DNA of 64,000 nt from Alphaproteobacteria bacterium (lineage in GTDB: Bacteria > Pseudomonadota > Alphaproteobacteria > Micavibrionales > Micavibrionaceae), in contig JAUHVY010000002.1 in the NCBI GenBank assembly GCA_030424975.1, positions 186,001-250,000 on the forward strand. Reading direction: 5' to 3'. The translations under genes were made by a program, and so were the position numbers. Positions 10,901 to 18,522 of this stretch are shown piece by piece. Numbering within the stretch: position 1 is the first letter of the stretch; the number at the start of each line of letters is the position of its first letter. The notes beneath the pieces were generated by a model, which saw only the letters and a program-made list of their open reading frames with translations, did no database searches and had not been told where the DNA came from.

Positions 10901-11065
10901 CCATGAATTTGCAGGTGGGGCGCTCTGCGCTGACGCAACCGATGGTAACAACATCAAACCTGCGATAATCGCCGTTGTCGATTTCAAAGTGTGTTTTGTA
11001 CGTGAAGTACGATCTGAAGTTTGATTTTTGGCACCAGACGTGCGCGCGCAAGCAGTCATAAACAT
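4982..11065 (-). CDS. Giant haemagglutinin-type / right-handed beta-helix surface protein
   Basis: About 2027 residues. I chose ATG 11065 because AGGGA lies 7-8 nt upstream; the longer frame opens only on a TTG. Features in order: a long N-terminal extension with a hydrophobic core ending VASAQS (signal peptide); a region resembling the two-partner-secretion haemagglutination domain (DRDGLFFGED, then GTVALAAGE and GGRVEMTA strands) to about residue 330; then a very long series of parallel beta-helix (PbH1/NosD-like) turns of the type N.I.NAG.DGI. About six copies of a ~200-residue unit stand out. The C-terminal ~120 residues are Gly/Asn rich with two isolated Cys. It is probably an exported adhesin or polysaccharide-binding protein. 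No TpsB-type partner transporter is seen in the window, so the export route is unknown. It follows the glycosyltransferase gene of the polysaccharide operon but has its own candidate promoter. Confidence 0.8.
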   Translation of the reverse strand: MFMTACARTSGAKNQTSDRTSRTKHTLKSTTAIIAGLMLLPSVASAQSAPPANSWDYDTVLGGNVAKDVSTAGITDITVTDGNGFVEGNADIYTGHTVNVTGDNGATFAYRDNRSNIESTLNGNLNSNMKIVIIDRDGLFFGEDFNADVQSIVATTGDVAVGDIMDGAELMITNLEGSGEIVQKGQVTVAQAGLAAFVSPFVENSGVINAKMGTVALAAGETVTLDLYGDGLVEIAVEGELGDALLNNKGEIKARGGRVEMTAKAAKGTLDKIINNDGIINVSAVSVSDGGQIVLSGGDHGTIRNRGKIKTTEGGSVDIDGERFVQIERLPIPTSKPAWIKTNGGDVNITTSESVEIYDGVINAKGGDITIDNADFFHSSNSGTLRTTGTGEVSVNQNKGNLIVSLVQLFDPTFASINNAIDAIDNTGTGTNTVNIGAGTYNEAVEADVDNLVLNGANAGVSGSDARGAETVIIPNSPGIHVTADNVTIDGLTVSGGDEGILVEGADNATIINNIVTGSAAEGIYIKESNNAYVGDNYVYDVDGIGIRGRIANDLVIDDNEVEDALTGVSVEFSNRVDIINNNIHDITRVDGPYSDGIRTNGVQNLLVAGNALRNINDDGMYIADTSDFVISGNNLKNIGLASATGSAIDMAFSGGEALISGNTIVNAADNGIVARESDDDAEYNIIGNGIYNVGNDGIVVDQNAKVVKFNGVVDAGHNGIDIDRSAGALIGYNIVVGSSEDGIELSNSASSTVFYNTVRDAGAHGIYVTNSADAEVSNNGVSDIDGAGVFVRLSSDALVKGNVIRDVATGVRAEYSNRIEISKNDIRDVTKVGGSTYSDGIYVNGGSSVLINENKINRTNDEGIFVIDSTGHLQVTNNVINNTGLDINDNGNGIELIFTRGSASISGNQINAYYGSTRDYGIIVKESNNAGKTVDIYGNAVKNVGKTGIDVDQNAGVVAHNYVRNAGVDGITIRNSADAEVVYNRVTNVEGNGIFVRLSDDVEIAHNEVTFAGTGIRSEYGNRVDISDNKISDINKTDTSDADGIYVEGGRDHEVTKNKISRTNDDGIFMINTDGANVITWNVINNAGLDIDNNGNGIELVYSYGSFLVDHNAVNNVRDYGILTKNTSVSNGGFDVSNNSIYAAGLTGIQIDRNANNVVNNTVYIAGEHGIKVSYSDGVNIYDNYVYDVAKSGVFALFSDDTTIENNIIDQVGTGIRSDRGSHANITNNYIYNVNKTNTSDADGIYVESGRDHAISSNYIDRTNDDGISMVNTSGLNLIFNNSISNAGLDIDNNGNGIELAYTYGTIFTLQNEITNARDYGILSKNTGASGAHIVAFNTVNNVGLTGIEIDRNAVFVTANQVNNAGEHGIKISKSDGVSVLGNNVNDVEKSGIFVRLSNDADILGNRVNYAGTGIRSEYGDRVSIIENNIENINKTDTSDADGIYVEGGRDHNVSYNTISRTNDDGIFMINTSGANRIRGNLISNAGLDIDNNGNGIELVYSYGSATIEENRISNVRDYGILTKDTSAGSTGFDVNYNGISSVGLTGIQTDRNANNVMGNFVYGAGEHGIKVSRSNGVNISYNSIQNVEKSGVFSRLSNDANIEFNTVQLAGTGIRSEYGSRANIFYNYVTDINKTNTADADGIYVEGGYSHDISENYVDRTNDDGIFLINTYGTSVVEGNSVYNAGLDIDTLGNGIEAIYTAGNVEILNNYVSNVRDHGILVKDALASNNYFTVSGNTVQFAGEHGFFAQGTRNDSIVFTSNTLIDNGQNSGAAYARFESGQIDFGGEFDTNIFVNNTPATPAVGMQFDFVGAGIPGSDLSIVNESLGYTEFTGFNGTPNSFYVRFEDGAILSGPSTPIVIDATNVNFDGVVPSTFPGLILPLTVLQSIEDHLFDADDATVNGRGQIFVGQTPIILNFEDFLQSPAFLQGVSNAARLTINGLPPVSDPTLGGGFNNIEPAAGGDQTGNPDELANINPQAGGDDATQVTCVEDAAASLGSGSVSYSFGGSFQDSLAGAAACSINAI
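5760..9370 (-). repeat. Tandem ~600 bp repeats inside the beta-helix protein gene
   Basis: The protein landmark GTGIRSEYG (or a variant) recurs with its coding DNA ending near 9370, 8640, 8026, 7429, 6831 and 6231. The last four intervals are close to 600 bp, or about 200 residues. The central units are the most alike: each carries NINKT.TSDADGIYVEGGRDH, then RTNDDGIFMINT, NAGLDIDNNGNGIEL, RDYGIL and AGEHGIK. The outer units are more diverged, and the first is longer (about 730 bp). This suggests unit duplication, perhaps with continuing recombination among the central copies. Confidence 0.85.
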
Positions 11066-11185
11066 TGCTACATCCCTGTTAAAAAATAAATTTGCTCTCA
11101 ACCTATTGGCGTACTTGTTACACCTTTAGAAAAAAAATTCAATAAAATATTACAGAAAATACGGATTTTTTTTCTGCCCAACGAG

Positions 11186-11215
11186 TACATACACAATACT
11201 GTACGTTTGTATCAA
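11186..11215 (-). promoter_or_regulatory. Candidate sigma70 promoter of the giant surface-protein gene
   Basis: On the minus strand TTGATA (11215-11210) and TATGTA (11191-11186) are separated by 18 bp. This predicts a start near 11179 and a leader of about 114 nt before ATG 11065. Both hexamers are imperfect. Confidence 0.4.
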
Positions 11216-11279
11216 GTATAAAAATGGCTTAAATAACTAATTAACAACAATTTATTGCAAAATATTAGCAGGAAATAAT

Positions 11280-12506
11280 CTAAGGACTGACCGTATCGTA
11301 TATATCAAATAATGCTGATATATGATGTTCACGTATAGGAGGATTTTCCCAGAAAAGGCTATACGCTTCCCGGCCCGCTTTTTTGATTTTCTCATCGTCT
11401 TTTGTATATTCCAAACAACGTACCAAATCATCACAGTCTGCCGATTTAAAATGCCAACCCTGCACACCATCGGTGATACGCTCCGCTGCTGCGGTAATGT
11501 CACTCACGATCACAGGAATACCAAGGGCTATGGCCTCGCTAACGACCAAACCATATGTTTCATACCATAGGCTCGGGAACACAAGGGCGCGCGCAGTTTT
11601 TAAATGCTGCATTACCTCCTGCACCGTTACCCACCCCGTAACATCAACCCCACTTTGGGCAAGCGCCTGCGGCTTTAACGGGCCGTCGCCTATGAATTTA
11701 AGGGAAACATCGGCGCGCTTTGCCGCCTCCAGTATCACGGCAATCCCTTTCTCAGGATCAAGACGGCCAACCACAACGATATCCTTGTTTTCTGCGGCGT
11801 TCACAGGCTCCTCTTTACGCACCTCTATCAAATTTTCTAACGGATAAAAGGATACATCTTTTGGCAAATACGGCATTAGAATACGCGCTGAATTCTCGGA
11901 TAATGTAATGTAATTTTTCACGTGGCGCGGAAATAACCCAAGATACCTTTGCCCCCAACCACGCACAACGCGGTACAATTTATGGATGTAATGACGTTTA
12001 TCACAATTGGTTTTAATACAGTCAAATGACAAACATTTTTTTACACATGGTGCATTGAGCTGATAATCAAAATACCCACCATTCGGACAGGCGGGAAAAA
12101 AGTCATGCAACGTGCAAACCACCGAAAACGCATGCTTCACTGCGCATCGCACCGGCGCGGTTGTAATCGCCTTTGTATAACCATGCAAATGCACAATCGT
12201 GCTATCCCGATCACAACGTGCCAGAATATCCTTCATCGCGGTATACGCCTTGACGTTCCAGATACCCTGCAACATCACAATAGGATTTTTTCCTGCATCG
12301 GCCAGCTCCTTTTGGTCCAGACAAACAACCTCCAGCGGTGCATTTTGAAGCTGCTCACACACAGGACCGCACGCGCCGAAAAAGATAACATTCGCGCCGC
12401 TCTCTGCTAATCCGACGGCCTCATCTATAGCCATCTTGCTGGCGCCACCATTCACATGACAATAATCATTTAAAACAATGACCGTTCTTTTGTTTTGTTC
12501 ACTCAT
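11280..12506 (-). CDS. Glycosyltransferase family 4 (GT-B)
   Basis: A 408-residue cytoplasmic GT-B enzyme, predicted to add a sugar from a nucleotide donor to the lipid-linked repeat unit. The N-terminal domain has the glycine-rich NGGASKMA loop. The C-terminal domain has VVGRLDPEKGI, FIGDGP and the donor-binding EX7E segment (YETYGLVVSEAIALGIPV). A cysteine-rich insertion at about residues 150-180 (PACPNG, CVKKCL, CIKTNCDK) is seen in several GT4 proteins of this type. The start codon overlaps the stop of the acyltransferase by four bases (ATGA), indicating translational coupling within the wza-wzz operon. Confidence 0.88.
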   Translation of the reverse strand: MSEQNKRTVIVLNDYCHVNGGASKMAIDEAVGLAESGANVIFFGACGPVCEQLQNAPLEVVCLDQKELADAGKNPIVMLQGIWNVKAYTAMKDILARCDRDSTIVHLHGYTKAITTAPVRCAVKHAFSVVCTLHDFFPACPNGGYFDYQLNAPCVKKCLSFDCIKTNCDKRHYIHKLYRVVRGWGQRYLGLFPRHVKNYITLSENSARILMPYLPKDVSFYPLENLIEVRKEEPVNAAENKDIVVVGRLDPEKGIAVILEAAKRADVSLKFIGDGPLKPQALAQSGVDVTGWVTVQEVMQHLKTARALVFPSLWYETYGLVVSEAIALGIPVIVSDITAAAERITDGVQGWHFKSADCDDLVRCLEYTKDDEKIKKAGREAYSLFWENPPIREHHISALFDIYDTVSP

Positions 12507-13561
12507 GTTTGCTGCACCTTTTGCGCTTTGGCTTCTTTGCGTTTTTTCGTGATGTATTTACCGAGCGCAATCCCAGGCTTTTCAATGCCGACCTCCGCCA
12601 GAAACGCCAGAATAAACACACACACACTTAAGCCGGCCAAATACAATAAACTATCGGAGAATATACCAAGCAAAATCGATATCTGAATAAGCGGCGCATG
12701 TAACAAATAAACACCATACGAAAAGTCAAAATGTATCGGCTTTGCCGGCAATCGCATCGCCACAACAAAAACCCATAAACCGATCACTAACGGATAGATA
12801 ACATCAAACCACATATCGTGACGGAATATTGTGCACGCCACAAACAACCCGACCGCTATAACCACAGCCCACAATGTTGATATATTGATTTTGTCACGCC
12901 ACATATACAGCGCAATACCGATAATAAAGAAACGCATTTGCCCGGGAAGCTGTTTCGCCAAGGTCAAACGCTCTATACCTTCGAAATAAAAATGATACGC
13001 ACTGGCCAGAACAAAAACAGCAGCCACCAGCACAATGCCGAAACGCTTCAGCAAAACCCAAACCAGTGGCAAGATAATGTAAAACCCCATCTCAATTTTC
13101 AGGGTCCAAAGACTGGCATTAATACCCTTATTGTGGAAATCAGAGAGCAAACCGCCGATATCATAAGCCAAAAAATTGGCAAACATCATATTGGCAAAGA
13201 CATACCACGCGGCATCCTTAAGATACGCCGCCCAATCCCCCAGAAAGGCCAACATTATGACCGCCTGCGTTAGGATAATAACCGCATAAAGAGGATAAAT
13301 ACGAAACACGCGCCGAATATAGAAATTAATCGTATCACTGCCGTTGGCATAACTCATGGCAATTAAATATCCGCTAACGATAAAAAACGCATGGATTGCG
13401 AAATCGGCATAGCTGTACAAGAGGGTGTAATCATTTCCCGGAAGCCCCTTAAAATGACCGAACATCACCATCACCGCCAACAAAAGACGAAGTGCGTTAA
13501 AATTATTTAAATGATTTTGATTAACCGAACCTTGCGGCATGACGGGCGAGGCATTGACCAT
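12503..13561 (-). CDS. Acyltransferase 3 family membrane protein (OafA/ExoZ-like)
   Basis: A 352-residue polytopic membrane protein with about ten hydrophobic segments. The early FNALRLLLAVMVMFGHFKG block holds the His typical of acyltransferase family 3, followed by HAFFIVSGYLI. Such proteins move acetyl or succinyl groups across the membrane to O-acylate exopolysaccharide or O-antigen units. The C-terminus is Lys rich and cytoplasmic. GGAG lies 8 nt before ATG 13561. It sits between the kinase-like and GT4 genes, consistent with modification of the locus product. Confidence 0.88.
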   Translation of the reverse strand: MVNASPVMPQGSVNQNHLNNFNALRLLLAVMVMFGHFKGLPGNDYTLLYSYADFAIHAFFIVSGYLIAMSYANGSDTINFYIRRVFRIYPLYAVIILTQAVIMLAFLGDWAAYLKDAAWYVFANMMFANFLAYDIGGLLSDFHNKGINASLWTLKIEMGFYIILPLVWVLLKRFGIVLVAAVFVLASAYHFYFEGIERLTLAKQLPGQMRFFIIGIALYMWRDKINISTLWAVVIAVGLFVACTIFRHDMWFDVIYPLVIGLWVFVVAMRLPAKPIHFDFSYGVYLLHAPLIQISILLGIFSDSLLYLAGLSVCVFILAFLAEVGIEKPGIALGKYITKKRKEAKAQKVQQT

Positions 13562-13609
13562 CGCTATACTCCTTTAGCCTGATATGAGAATTAATTTCCG
13601 GCGTGCGTC

Positions 13610-14329
13610 CTATGGGAAGAAAATTTTATGTACCCAACGCGGCGTATAAAAACGTCTTTCGTTTAAAATAGATCCAATGACCTGACCACCACTTTCCTTG
13701 ATGACGTCAGACAAGCGCTTCACAACCTGCGAGCGCGTGCGTTCAGCTTGCACAACAATAACCGTGCCGTCAGATACGGTTGAAAACAACGTCGCACTCT
13801 CATTTTCCAACAGGGCCTCAGTGTAAAGAATGATCACATCATATTGTGAACGAAATACATCAAACAAAGCCTTCATATTATCAGGATCAATATATGTATT
13901 CTCACCTGTGTTTTCGTAAAAACGACCACAACATAAACCGTTCCCCTCTAACTTTACCAAAGGCACATGCTCTATCTCGCTCCCTGTCTTCATATAATGA
14001 CATAGCGGGACCTCACATTGATTTGATACAAATTGCATTGACGGTGGCGGTACAAACGAAGCATCTAAAAACAAAACACTTTTGTCTGTGTTCGAAGCCA
14101 CAAAATTAGCAAGTTCAAACGATATATGCCCCGCACCTTCACCGCGATACGCACTCAAAAATTGGATCACACCGGAGTTATTTGTCTTTTGCGTAGCCTT
14201 TACCAATGACTGATACAAACTGGCCAGTTTCGACTCTGATAACGTCAACGAAGCCTTTGCCCCCACCATACGCAAAGGCGCCTGCACAATATTATCAATC
14301 GCCGATTTAGGGGATGATTTTTTACTCAT
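13610..14329 (-). CDS. BY-kinase/ParA-like P-loop protein with a degenerate Walker A
   Basis: A 239-residue protein immediately after wzz (2 bp gap), where a bacterial tyrosine autokinase domain (Wzc/CpsD/ExoP C-terminus) is expected. The fold pattern is recognisable: LASLYQSLV, the P-loop position FLSAYRGEGAGH, Walker A' VLFLDASF, then YDVIILYTEALL and VIVVQAERT. However, the normal GEGKT/S lysine and hydroxyl residue are replaced (GEGAGH), and the C-terminus has no tyrosine cluster. I infer a catalytically dead scaffold partner for Wzz. A true but atypical nucleotide binder cannot be excluded. Confidence 0.7.
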   Translation of the reverse strand: MSKKSSPKSAIDNIVQAPLRMVGAKASLTLSESKLASLYQSLVKATQKTNNSGVIQFLSAYRGEGAGHISFELANFVASNTDKSVLFLDASFVPPPSMQFVSNQCEVPLCHYMKTGSEIEHVPLVKLEGNGLCCGRFYENTGENTYIDPDNMKALFDVFRSQYDVIILYTEALLENESATLFSTVSDGTVIVVQAERTRSQVVKRLSDVIKESGGQVIGSILNERRFYTPRWVHKIFFP

Positions 14330-14331
14330 AT

Positions 14332-15600
14332 CTAGGCTGCCCCCCCTTTATCAAATGTGACGAGCACCGGAACGCCCAAGACCTTTGCCAGCTGATCACT
14401 CGCGGTAAAACGTTCGTCCAGTAATTCCATCAAGACAACCAACCCAAGTCCGAAAATCCCGCCGGCCAAAATTGCAATCGCCAGAATAATCTTCTTGCGT
14501 GGACGTACCGGCATACTTGGTGCAAATGGCTTATCAACAACAGTAATACGGGTAATATTATGCGAATTAATCACATTATTGGCACGCGCCTCTTCAAAAA
14601 GCTGCGTATAATACTCCAGGTTTTTAGACGCCATATCGACGTTCTTTTCCAACTGATTAAAGTCTGCGCGCTTATCTTCCAAATATGAAATTCGGTCATT
14701 AATCACACCAATACGGTTGGCAAGTGCGCCATCATCACCAATATTATCTTCCAAGCCCATCTCAAGCTTTTTAAGCTGTTGCTTCGCAGTTTCCACGCGC
14801 TCTATCAGGCGTTGCATCACGGCGCTATCATCTCGATATGTTAACTTTGCTTCTGCGGCCTGCGCCTCCAGCTTAGCCAATTCTTGCTGCGCCTCGGTCA
14901 GCGCTTTAAAGGCAATAGACATCAGATCTGTCTTTTGACGTAATAAATTGCGCATCTCCTCATCAATTGATGAAACGCCAACTTGCTCTTTAAAATCAAG
15001 AAATGAACTTTCCGCATCTTGCAGGGATGTGCGCGTCGTTTGAATTTGCTCCTCCAGGAAGTCTTTTTCCGGAATGTCGTAAACACGCGCCTGCGCAGAA
15101 ACGAATTTTTGCATCAAAACAGCAGCGAACTCTGCTGCGACTTCGGGATTTTTATTGGTTACAAAAACCTCAATAACATTGCTCTGGCTGCTGGAACCGA
15201 TGCGCAAATTTCCGTAAATCATACTATTCGCGGCAAGCTCCATTCTCTCCGTTTCATCACCGATACTCTTTAGTGAAGGGAACACTTTCTCAACGCCAAC
15301 AGCCATTAATGCCTTACGCACCAAATCCTGACTTTGGAGTATTTTAACGTAAGAATTAATGATTTCATTTCTGTCTTTATAGGCGAGCTCGGTCGGACGC
15401 TGATTACTGACCAATGAAACATCGGGGCGCGCGTTTGCGCCGAATTTCACAATAAAACTACCACGTGCTTCATAGATAGGACTGGCTGTTAAGATGTAAT
15501 AAGCGCCCAGCGCCACACACACCGCAAAAACGGCGAAGAACTTTATATAATGGCGAAAAAACGCCCTCATAAATCCATTGAGGCTATATTCAATATACAT
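14332..15600 (-). CDS. Wzz/GumC-type polysaccharide co-polymerase (chain-length determinant)
   Basis: A 422-residue inner-membrane protein. It has one TM segment near residues 18-36, a periplasmic region with long coiled coils (AQQELAKLEAQAAEAKLTY; VETAKQQLKKLE) and the PFAPSMPVRPRK motif just before the second TM at about 370-390. The cytoplasmic tail ends LGVPVLVTFDKGG. It is expected to set chain length and couple to the Wza pore. No kinase domain is fused; the separate P-loop protein downstream takes that position. GGAG lies 6 nt before ATG 15600. Confidence 0.92.
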   Translation of the reverse strand: MYIEYSLNGFMRAFFRHYIKFFAVFAVCVALGAYYILTASPIYEARGSFIVKFGANARPDVSLVSNQRPTELAYKDRNEIINSYVKILQSQDLVRKALMAVGVEKVFPSLKSIGDETERMELAANSMIYGNLRIGSSSQSNVIEVFVTNKNPEVAAEFAAVLMQKFVSAQARVYDIPEKDFLEEQIQTTRTSLQDAESSFLDFKEQVGVSSIDEEMRNLLRQKTDLMSIAFKALTEAQQELAKLEAQAAEAKLTYRDDSAVMQRLIERVETAKQQLKKLEMGLEDNIGDDGALANRIGVINDRISYLEDKRADFNQLEKNVDMASKNLEYYTQLFEEARANNVINSHNITRITVVDKPFAPSMPVRPRKKIILAIAILAGGIFGLGLVVLMELLDERFTASDQLAKVLGVPVLVTFDKGGAA

Positions 15601-15623
15601 TCAAAGCTCCAGCCGTGCGAAAA

Positions 15624-16457
15624 TTAGTCCAATTCATAACCTAAACCAAATGAGGATGGCAAGAACTGCTGGATAAATTGTCTGTAATAATGATAAACAT
15701 TGGCAATACCGCTGCGGGGTACAATAACAACATCATGCGACGTCAGGCGCATATTCTGTGACGGATCACGCCCCGTAATTGCCGCCTTATAATCTGCTTC
15801 AAAGACAATCCCCTCTTGGCCGTATGCACCACGACGCAAAACCAAAACCTTATCGGTGTTCGCAGACGCCAACACACCGCCCGCACGCGCAATCGCCTGC
15901 AATAAAGTCACATTAGGATCAACCGCAACCATTTCGCCTGGCGATCCAACTTCACCCAAAACCGAGATACGCATCGGTGAGAATGATTTTACAATTACGG
16001 CCAAGCGCGGGTCACTCAGCTCACCTTCATAAATATCAATTAATTTTTCCTGCAATTCCGCAGCTGTCCTACCATAGGCCTGAATATCTTGCGCAATCAA
16101 AGTAGAGATCATACCATCAGGGCGAATAACGACCTCCTCGTTGAATTCAGAATTCAAAAGGAATTTAACCTGCAATACATCACCGACTTGCAAACGATAA
16201 GGCGGTAAGGTTTCAATTGTTGGGATCGGACGGATATACTTTTCCACATCAAATGATTCCGACGCATTGATATTTGGCTTAACCTGTAAAAATTTTGGCT
16301 TGTGCTCACTGATTTGCGTTTCACTTTTAGCCGTCCCGCCCATATCTTCCAAGGCAGTATCGTTTGTCATATCCATCGTATCGCATCCCGCAAGAAGTAT
16401 GCACGACAACATCACAGCGAAAATATAACGAAAACGAACGACGTTTGTGCAGGACAT
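15624..16457 (-). CDS. Wza-type polysaccharide export outer-membrane lipoprotein
   Basis: A 277-residue protein with a lipoprotein signal peptide (hydrophobic segment, then ILLAGC with the lipidated Cys near residue 25). The Poly_export domain starts around PPYRLQVGDVLQVKF and continues through IRPDGMISTLIAQDIQAYGRT. An SLBB domain follows (ISVLGEVGSPGEMVA, LLQAIARAGGVL). It would form the outer-membrane channel for the exopolysaccharide. It is the first gene of the minus-strand run wza, wzz, kinase-like, acyltransferase, GT4. Confidence 0.93.
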   Translation of the reverse strand: MSCTNVVRFRYIFAVMLSCILLAGCDTMDMTNDTALEDMGGTAKSETQISEHKPKFLQVKPNINASESFDVEKYIRPIPTIETLPPYRLQVGDVLQVKFLLNSEFNEEVVIRPDGMISTLIAQDIQAYGRTAAELQEKLIDIYEGELSDPRLAVIVKSFSPMRISVLGEVGSPGEMVAVDPNVTLLQAIARAGGVLASANTDKVLVLRRGAYGQEGIVFEADYKAAITGRDPSQNMRLTSHDVVIVPRSGIANVYHYYRQFIQQFLPSSFGLGYELD

Positions 16458-16709
16458 GGCAAAGCGACTTTCTTTACAAAATTAATTAGGCAAAATGTAG
16501 GACGCAGTAAAAAATGAACATTTTAAAATGCAGAATGTTTATATAGACAAAAGCCCGCAACATATAAAGTGCATAAGACATTTATTTTCTAAAAATGTCA
16601 ATGCCAAGCCCCCGTTTTATATGCATTGCAACATGAAAAACCTTGCTAAGCTTATGTGTCCTGTGATAGCCACATAAGCCGTAAGATCAGACACAAAAGG
16701 ATACATCCG

Positions 16710-17957
16710 ATGGCTCTACATCTACATGTTTTGAACGAAGAAAAAGACGCAAAAACCACCAGAACAACGCGCCTTACACAAGATGATAATAAAACGAAAC
16801 CCATTGATGTTTTCTATGAATTTGATCGCATTGTACCATGGCACGAAGACACACCCGTTGACGGTAATGTGTTTGGTGTCTTGCTTTATGCGATGAGCGT
16901 CGGACAGGATTTTCACGTCCATGGCCCCGTGACATATACCGCCATGCGCAATCTGGAGGAATTCCAAGATGTGTGGGCGCGCTGGCGACCAGACATGTAC
17001 ACCAAAATTGATATTATTCCCGAGCGCATTATTCGTGTACAAAAAAACATTGAGAACGAAAAAGCCATAGCCGCATTTTCGGGCGGTGTTGATGCAATTT
17101 ATACCGCGCTACGTCATACACAAGATCTTCCTGAAAAACTTCGTTACCCCATTACATCAACACTGCTTGTGCATGGCATGGATGTAGACGTTTACAACTA
17201 CGATGATTTTAACGGCCTGAAAAATCGTGTAAAACCGCTCCTTGATGAACTCGGGCTTGAACTACGCACCGTACGCTCCAACACCCGCGAACTGCGCATT
17301 CAGGACTGGTCGCACTCTCCCTCGCTACAGCTTGCTGCGTGTTTATATATGCTCGGTGAAGAATTTGCATACGGCCTGATCGGTAGCTCCTACCCCTATG
17401 AACAAATCGTTGTCAATAAAGGCGCAACCCCGATTACAGATAACCTGATCCGCGGTGATCATTTCTCGATCATTCATGACGGATGCGGCGCAGCGAGAAC
17501 AGATAAAATCAAATTGATTGCAGGTAATGAAACAGCCTGTGATGTATTAAAAGTGTGTTGGAAAAGCAAAGACCAGAGCGTGAATTGCGGTGAATGCGAA
17601 AAATGCATTCGTACACGCATGAATTTCTGGGCCATCGGATATAAAGGTGATCTCCCGTGCTTTCCTGATAATTTTGACCTTGAAAAAATCAAAGACTTAA
17701 CAATCCAATTTGACGGACAATACCGTGAATTAAAGGCCACCTTACAAACCGCGCACGATAACGGCGTGAGCGGCGCATGGATGGACGCATTACAAGCACG
17801 CCTTGACATATGGGAGCCTACAGACGCCAAGACAATCCAGCGTCAACGTTATGGTTCGCCGCTGAAAAATGCGTTAAAAAAAGTTGTCATCGCCGTTGGA
17901 TTAGAAGAACCGGTCAAAAAGGCATGGCGTTCATTCAAACGCAAATACGCCAAATAA
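16710..17957 (+). CDS. PP-loop ATP-pyrophosphatase-like protein in the polysaccharide locus
   Basis: A 415-residue cytoplasmic protein starting at ATG 16710 behind AAAGGA. The central signature FSGGVDAIYTAL is the SGGxDS-type PP-loop that binds ATP and adenylates a substrate (as in QueC, asparagine synthetase and N-type amidotransferases). Here Ala follows the Asp instead of Ser. A C-terminal cysteine cluster (CWKSK, NCGECEKC) probably binds zinc, as in QueC. It is transcribed away from wza. It may modify a sugar or an amino-acid substituent of the repeat unit, but no specific reaction can be assigned. Confidence 0.7.
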   Translation: MALHLHVLNEEKDAKTTRTTRLTQDDNKTKPIDVFYEFDRIVPWHEDTPVDGNVFGVLLYAMSVGQDFHVHGPVTYTAMRNLEEFQDVWARWRPDMYTKIDIIPERIIRVQKNIENEKAIAAFSGGVDAIYTALRHTQDLPEKLRYPITSTLLVHGMDVDVYNYDDFNGLKNRVKPLLDELGLELRTVRSNTRELRIQDWSHSPSLQLAACLYMLGEEFAYGLIGSSYPYEQIVVNKGATPITDNLIRGDHFSIIHDGCGAARTDKIKLIAGNETACDVLKVCWKSKDQSVNCGECEKCIRTRMNFWAIGYKGDLPCFPDNFDLEKIKDLTIQFDGQYRELKATLQTAHDNGVSGAWMDALQARLDIWEPTDAKTIQRQRYGSPLKNALKKVVIAVGLEEPVKKAWRSFKRKYAK

Positions 17958-17967
17958 ATTACCGCAT

Positions 17968-18519
17968 TTAATCATTAAAATTGATCCGTGAGCCCTTGTT
18001 CGTGATATTCAAATCAAACGGCTTTAACGGATCAAACGACGATGCATTCGGTGAGGCGGCTGATGCATCTTCTAGCGCATCAATCCCTTGCAGTACCGAT
18101 ACCTCCTGCGCTGTAGCACCCGGAAACGAATCCTGCGCCGTAACCTCTAATGTGCCGTCCACGGCACCTTTACGGACACAGACACCGACACTACCGGAAC
18201 TGATTTGCTTACGGCACTGATCCTGTGTTTGAAAAATACACGACACGAAATAATATGAATCCATAAAACAATATTCACCCGAGCCAACAAAACGTGCGCT
18301 CATGCTCGAGCTAATAAGATCAGTATTCGCAACACAACGCCCGCCCATTTTCGCAGAATCGCTATAGCATTGGTTTACATCATAATAAATGCATTGTGGG
18401 CTCACCCCGTTTTGGATCGCCATACAAAACGGCGCGGCGACTGCAGACACAGGCATAAATCCGCATACAAACAAAAAACCAACAATCAAAAAACGGCAGT
18501 GATGAGATGTCAGATACAT
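17968..18519 (-). CDS. Secreted Cys-rich protein with two DUF3551-like modules
   Basis: A 183-residue protein with a signal peptide (hydrophobic core to about residue 28, ending AVAAP). Two similar modules follow, each with a leading Cys, then C.(Y/F)...DQC or NQC and a final GxC: PFCMAIQNG ... GGRCVANTD and EYCFMDSYY ... VGVCVRK. This resembles the small secreted DUF3551 family of Rhizobiales. The C-terminal third is disordered (Ser/Ala/Asp). It starts three bases after the flippase stop, so the two are likely coupled. Function unknown. Confidence 0.55.
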   Translation of the reverse strand: MYLTSHHCRFLIVGFLFVCGFMPVSAVAAPFCMAIQNGVSPQCIYYDVNQCYSDSAKMGGRCVANTDLISSSMSARFVGSGEYCFMDSYYFVSCIFQTQDQCRKQISSGSVGVCVRKGAVDGTLEVTAQDSFPGATAQEVSVLQGIDALEDASAASPNASSFDPLKPFDLNITNKGSRINFND

Positions 18520-18522
18520 CTG

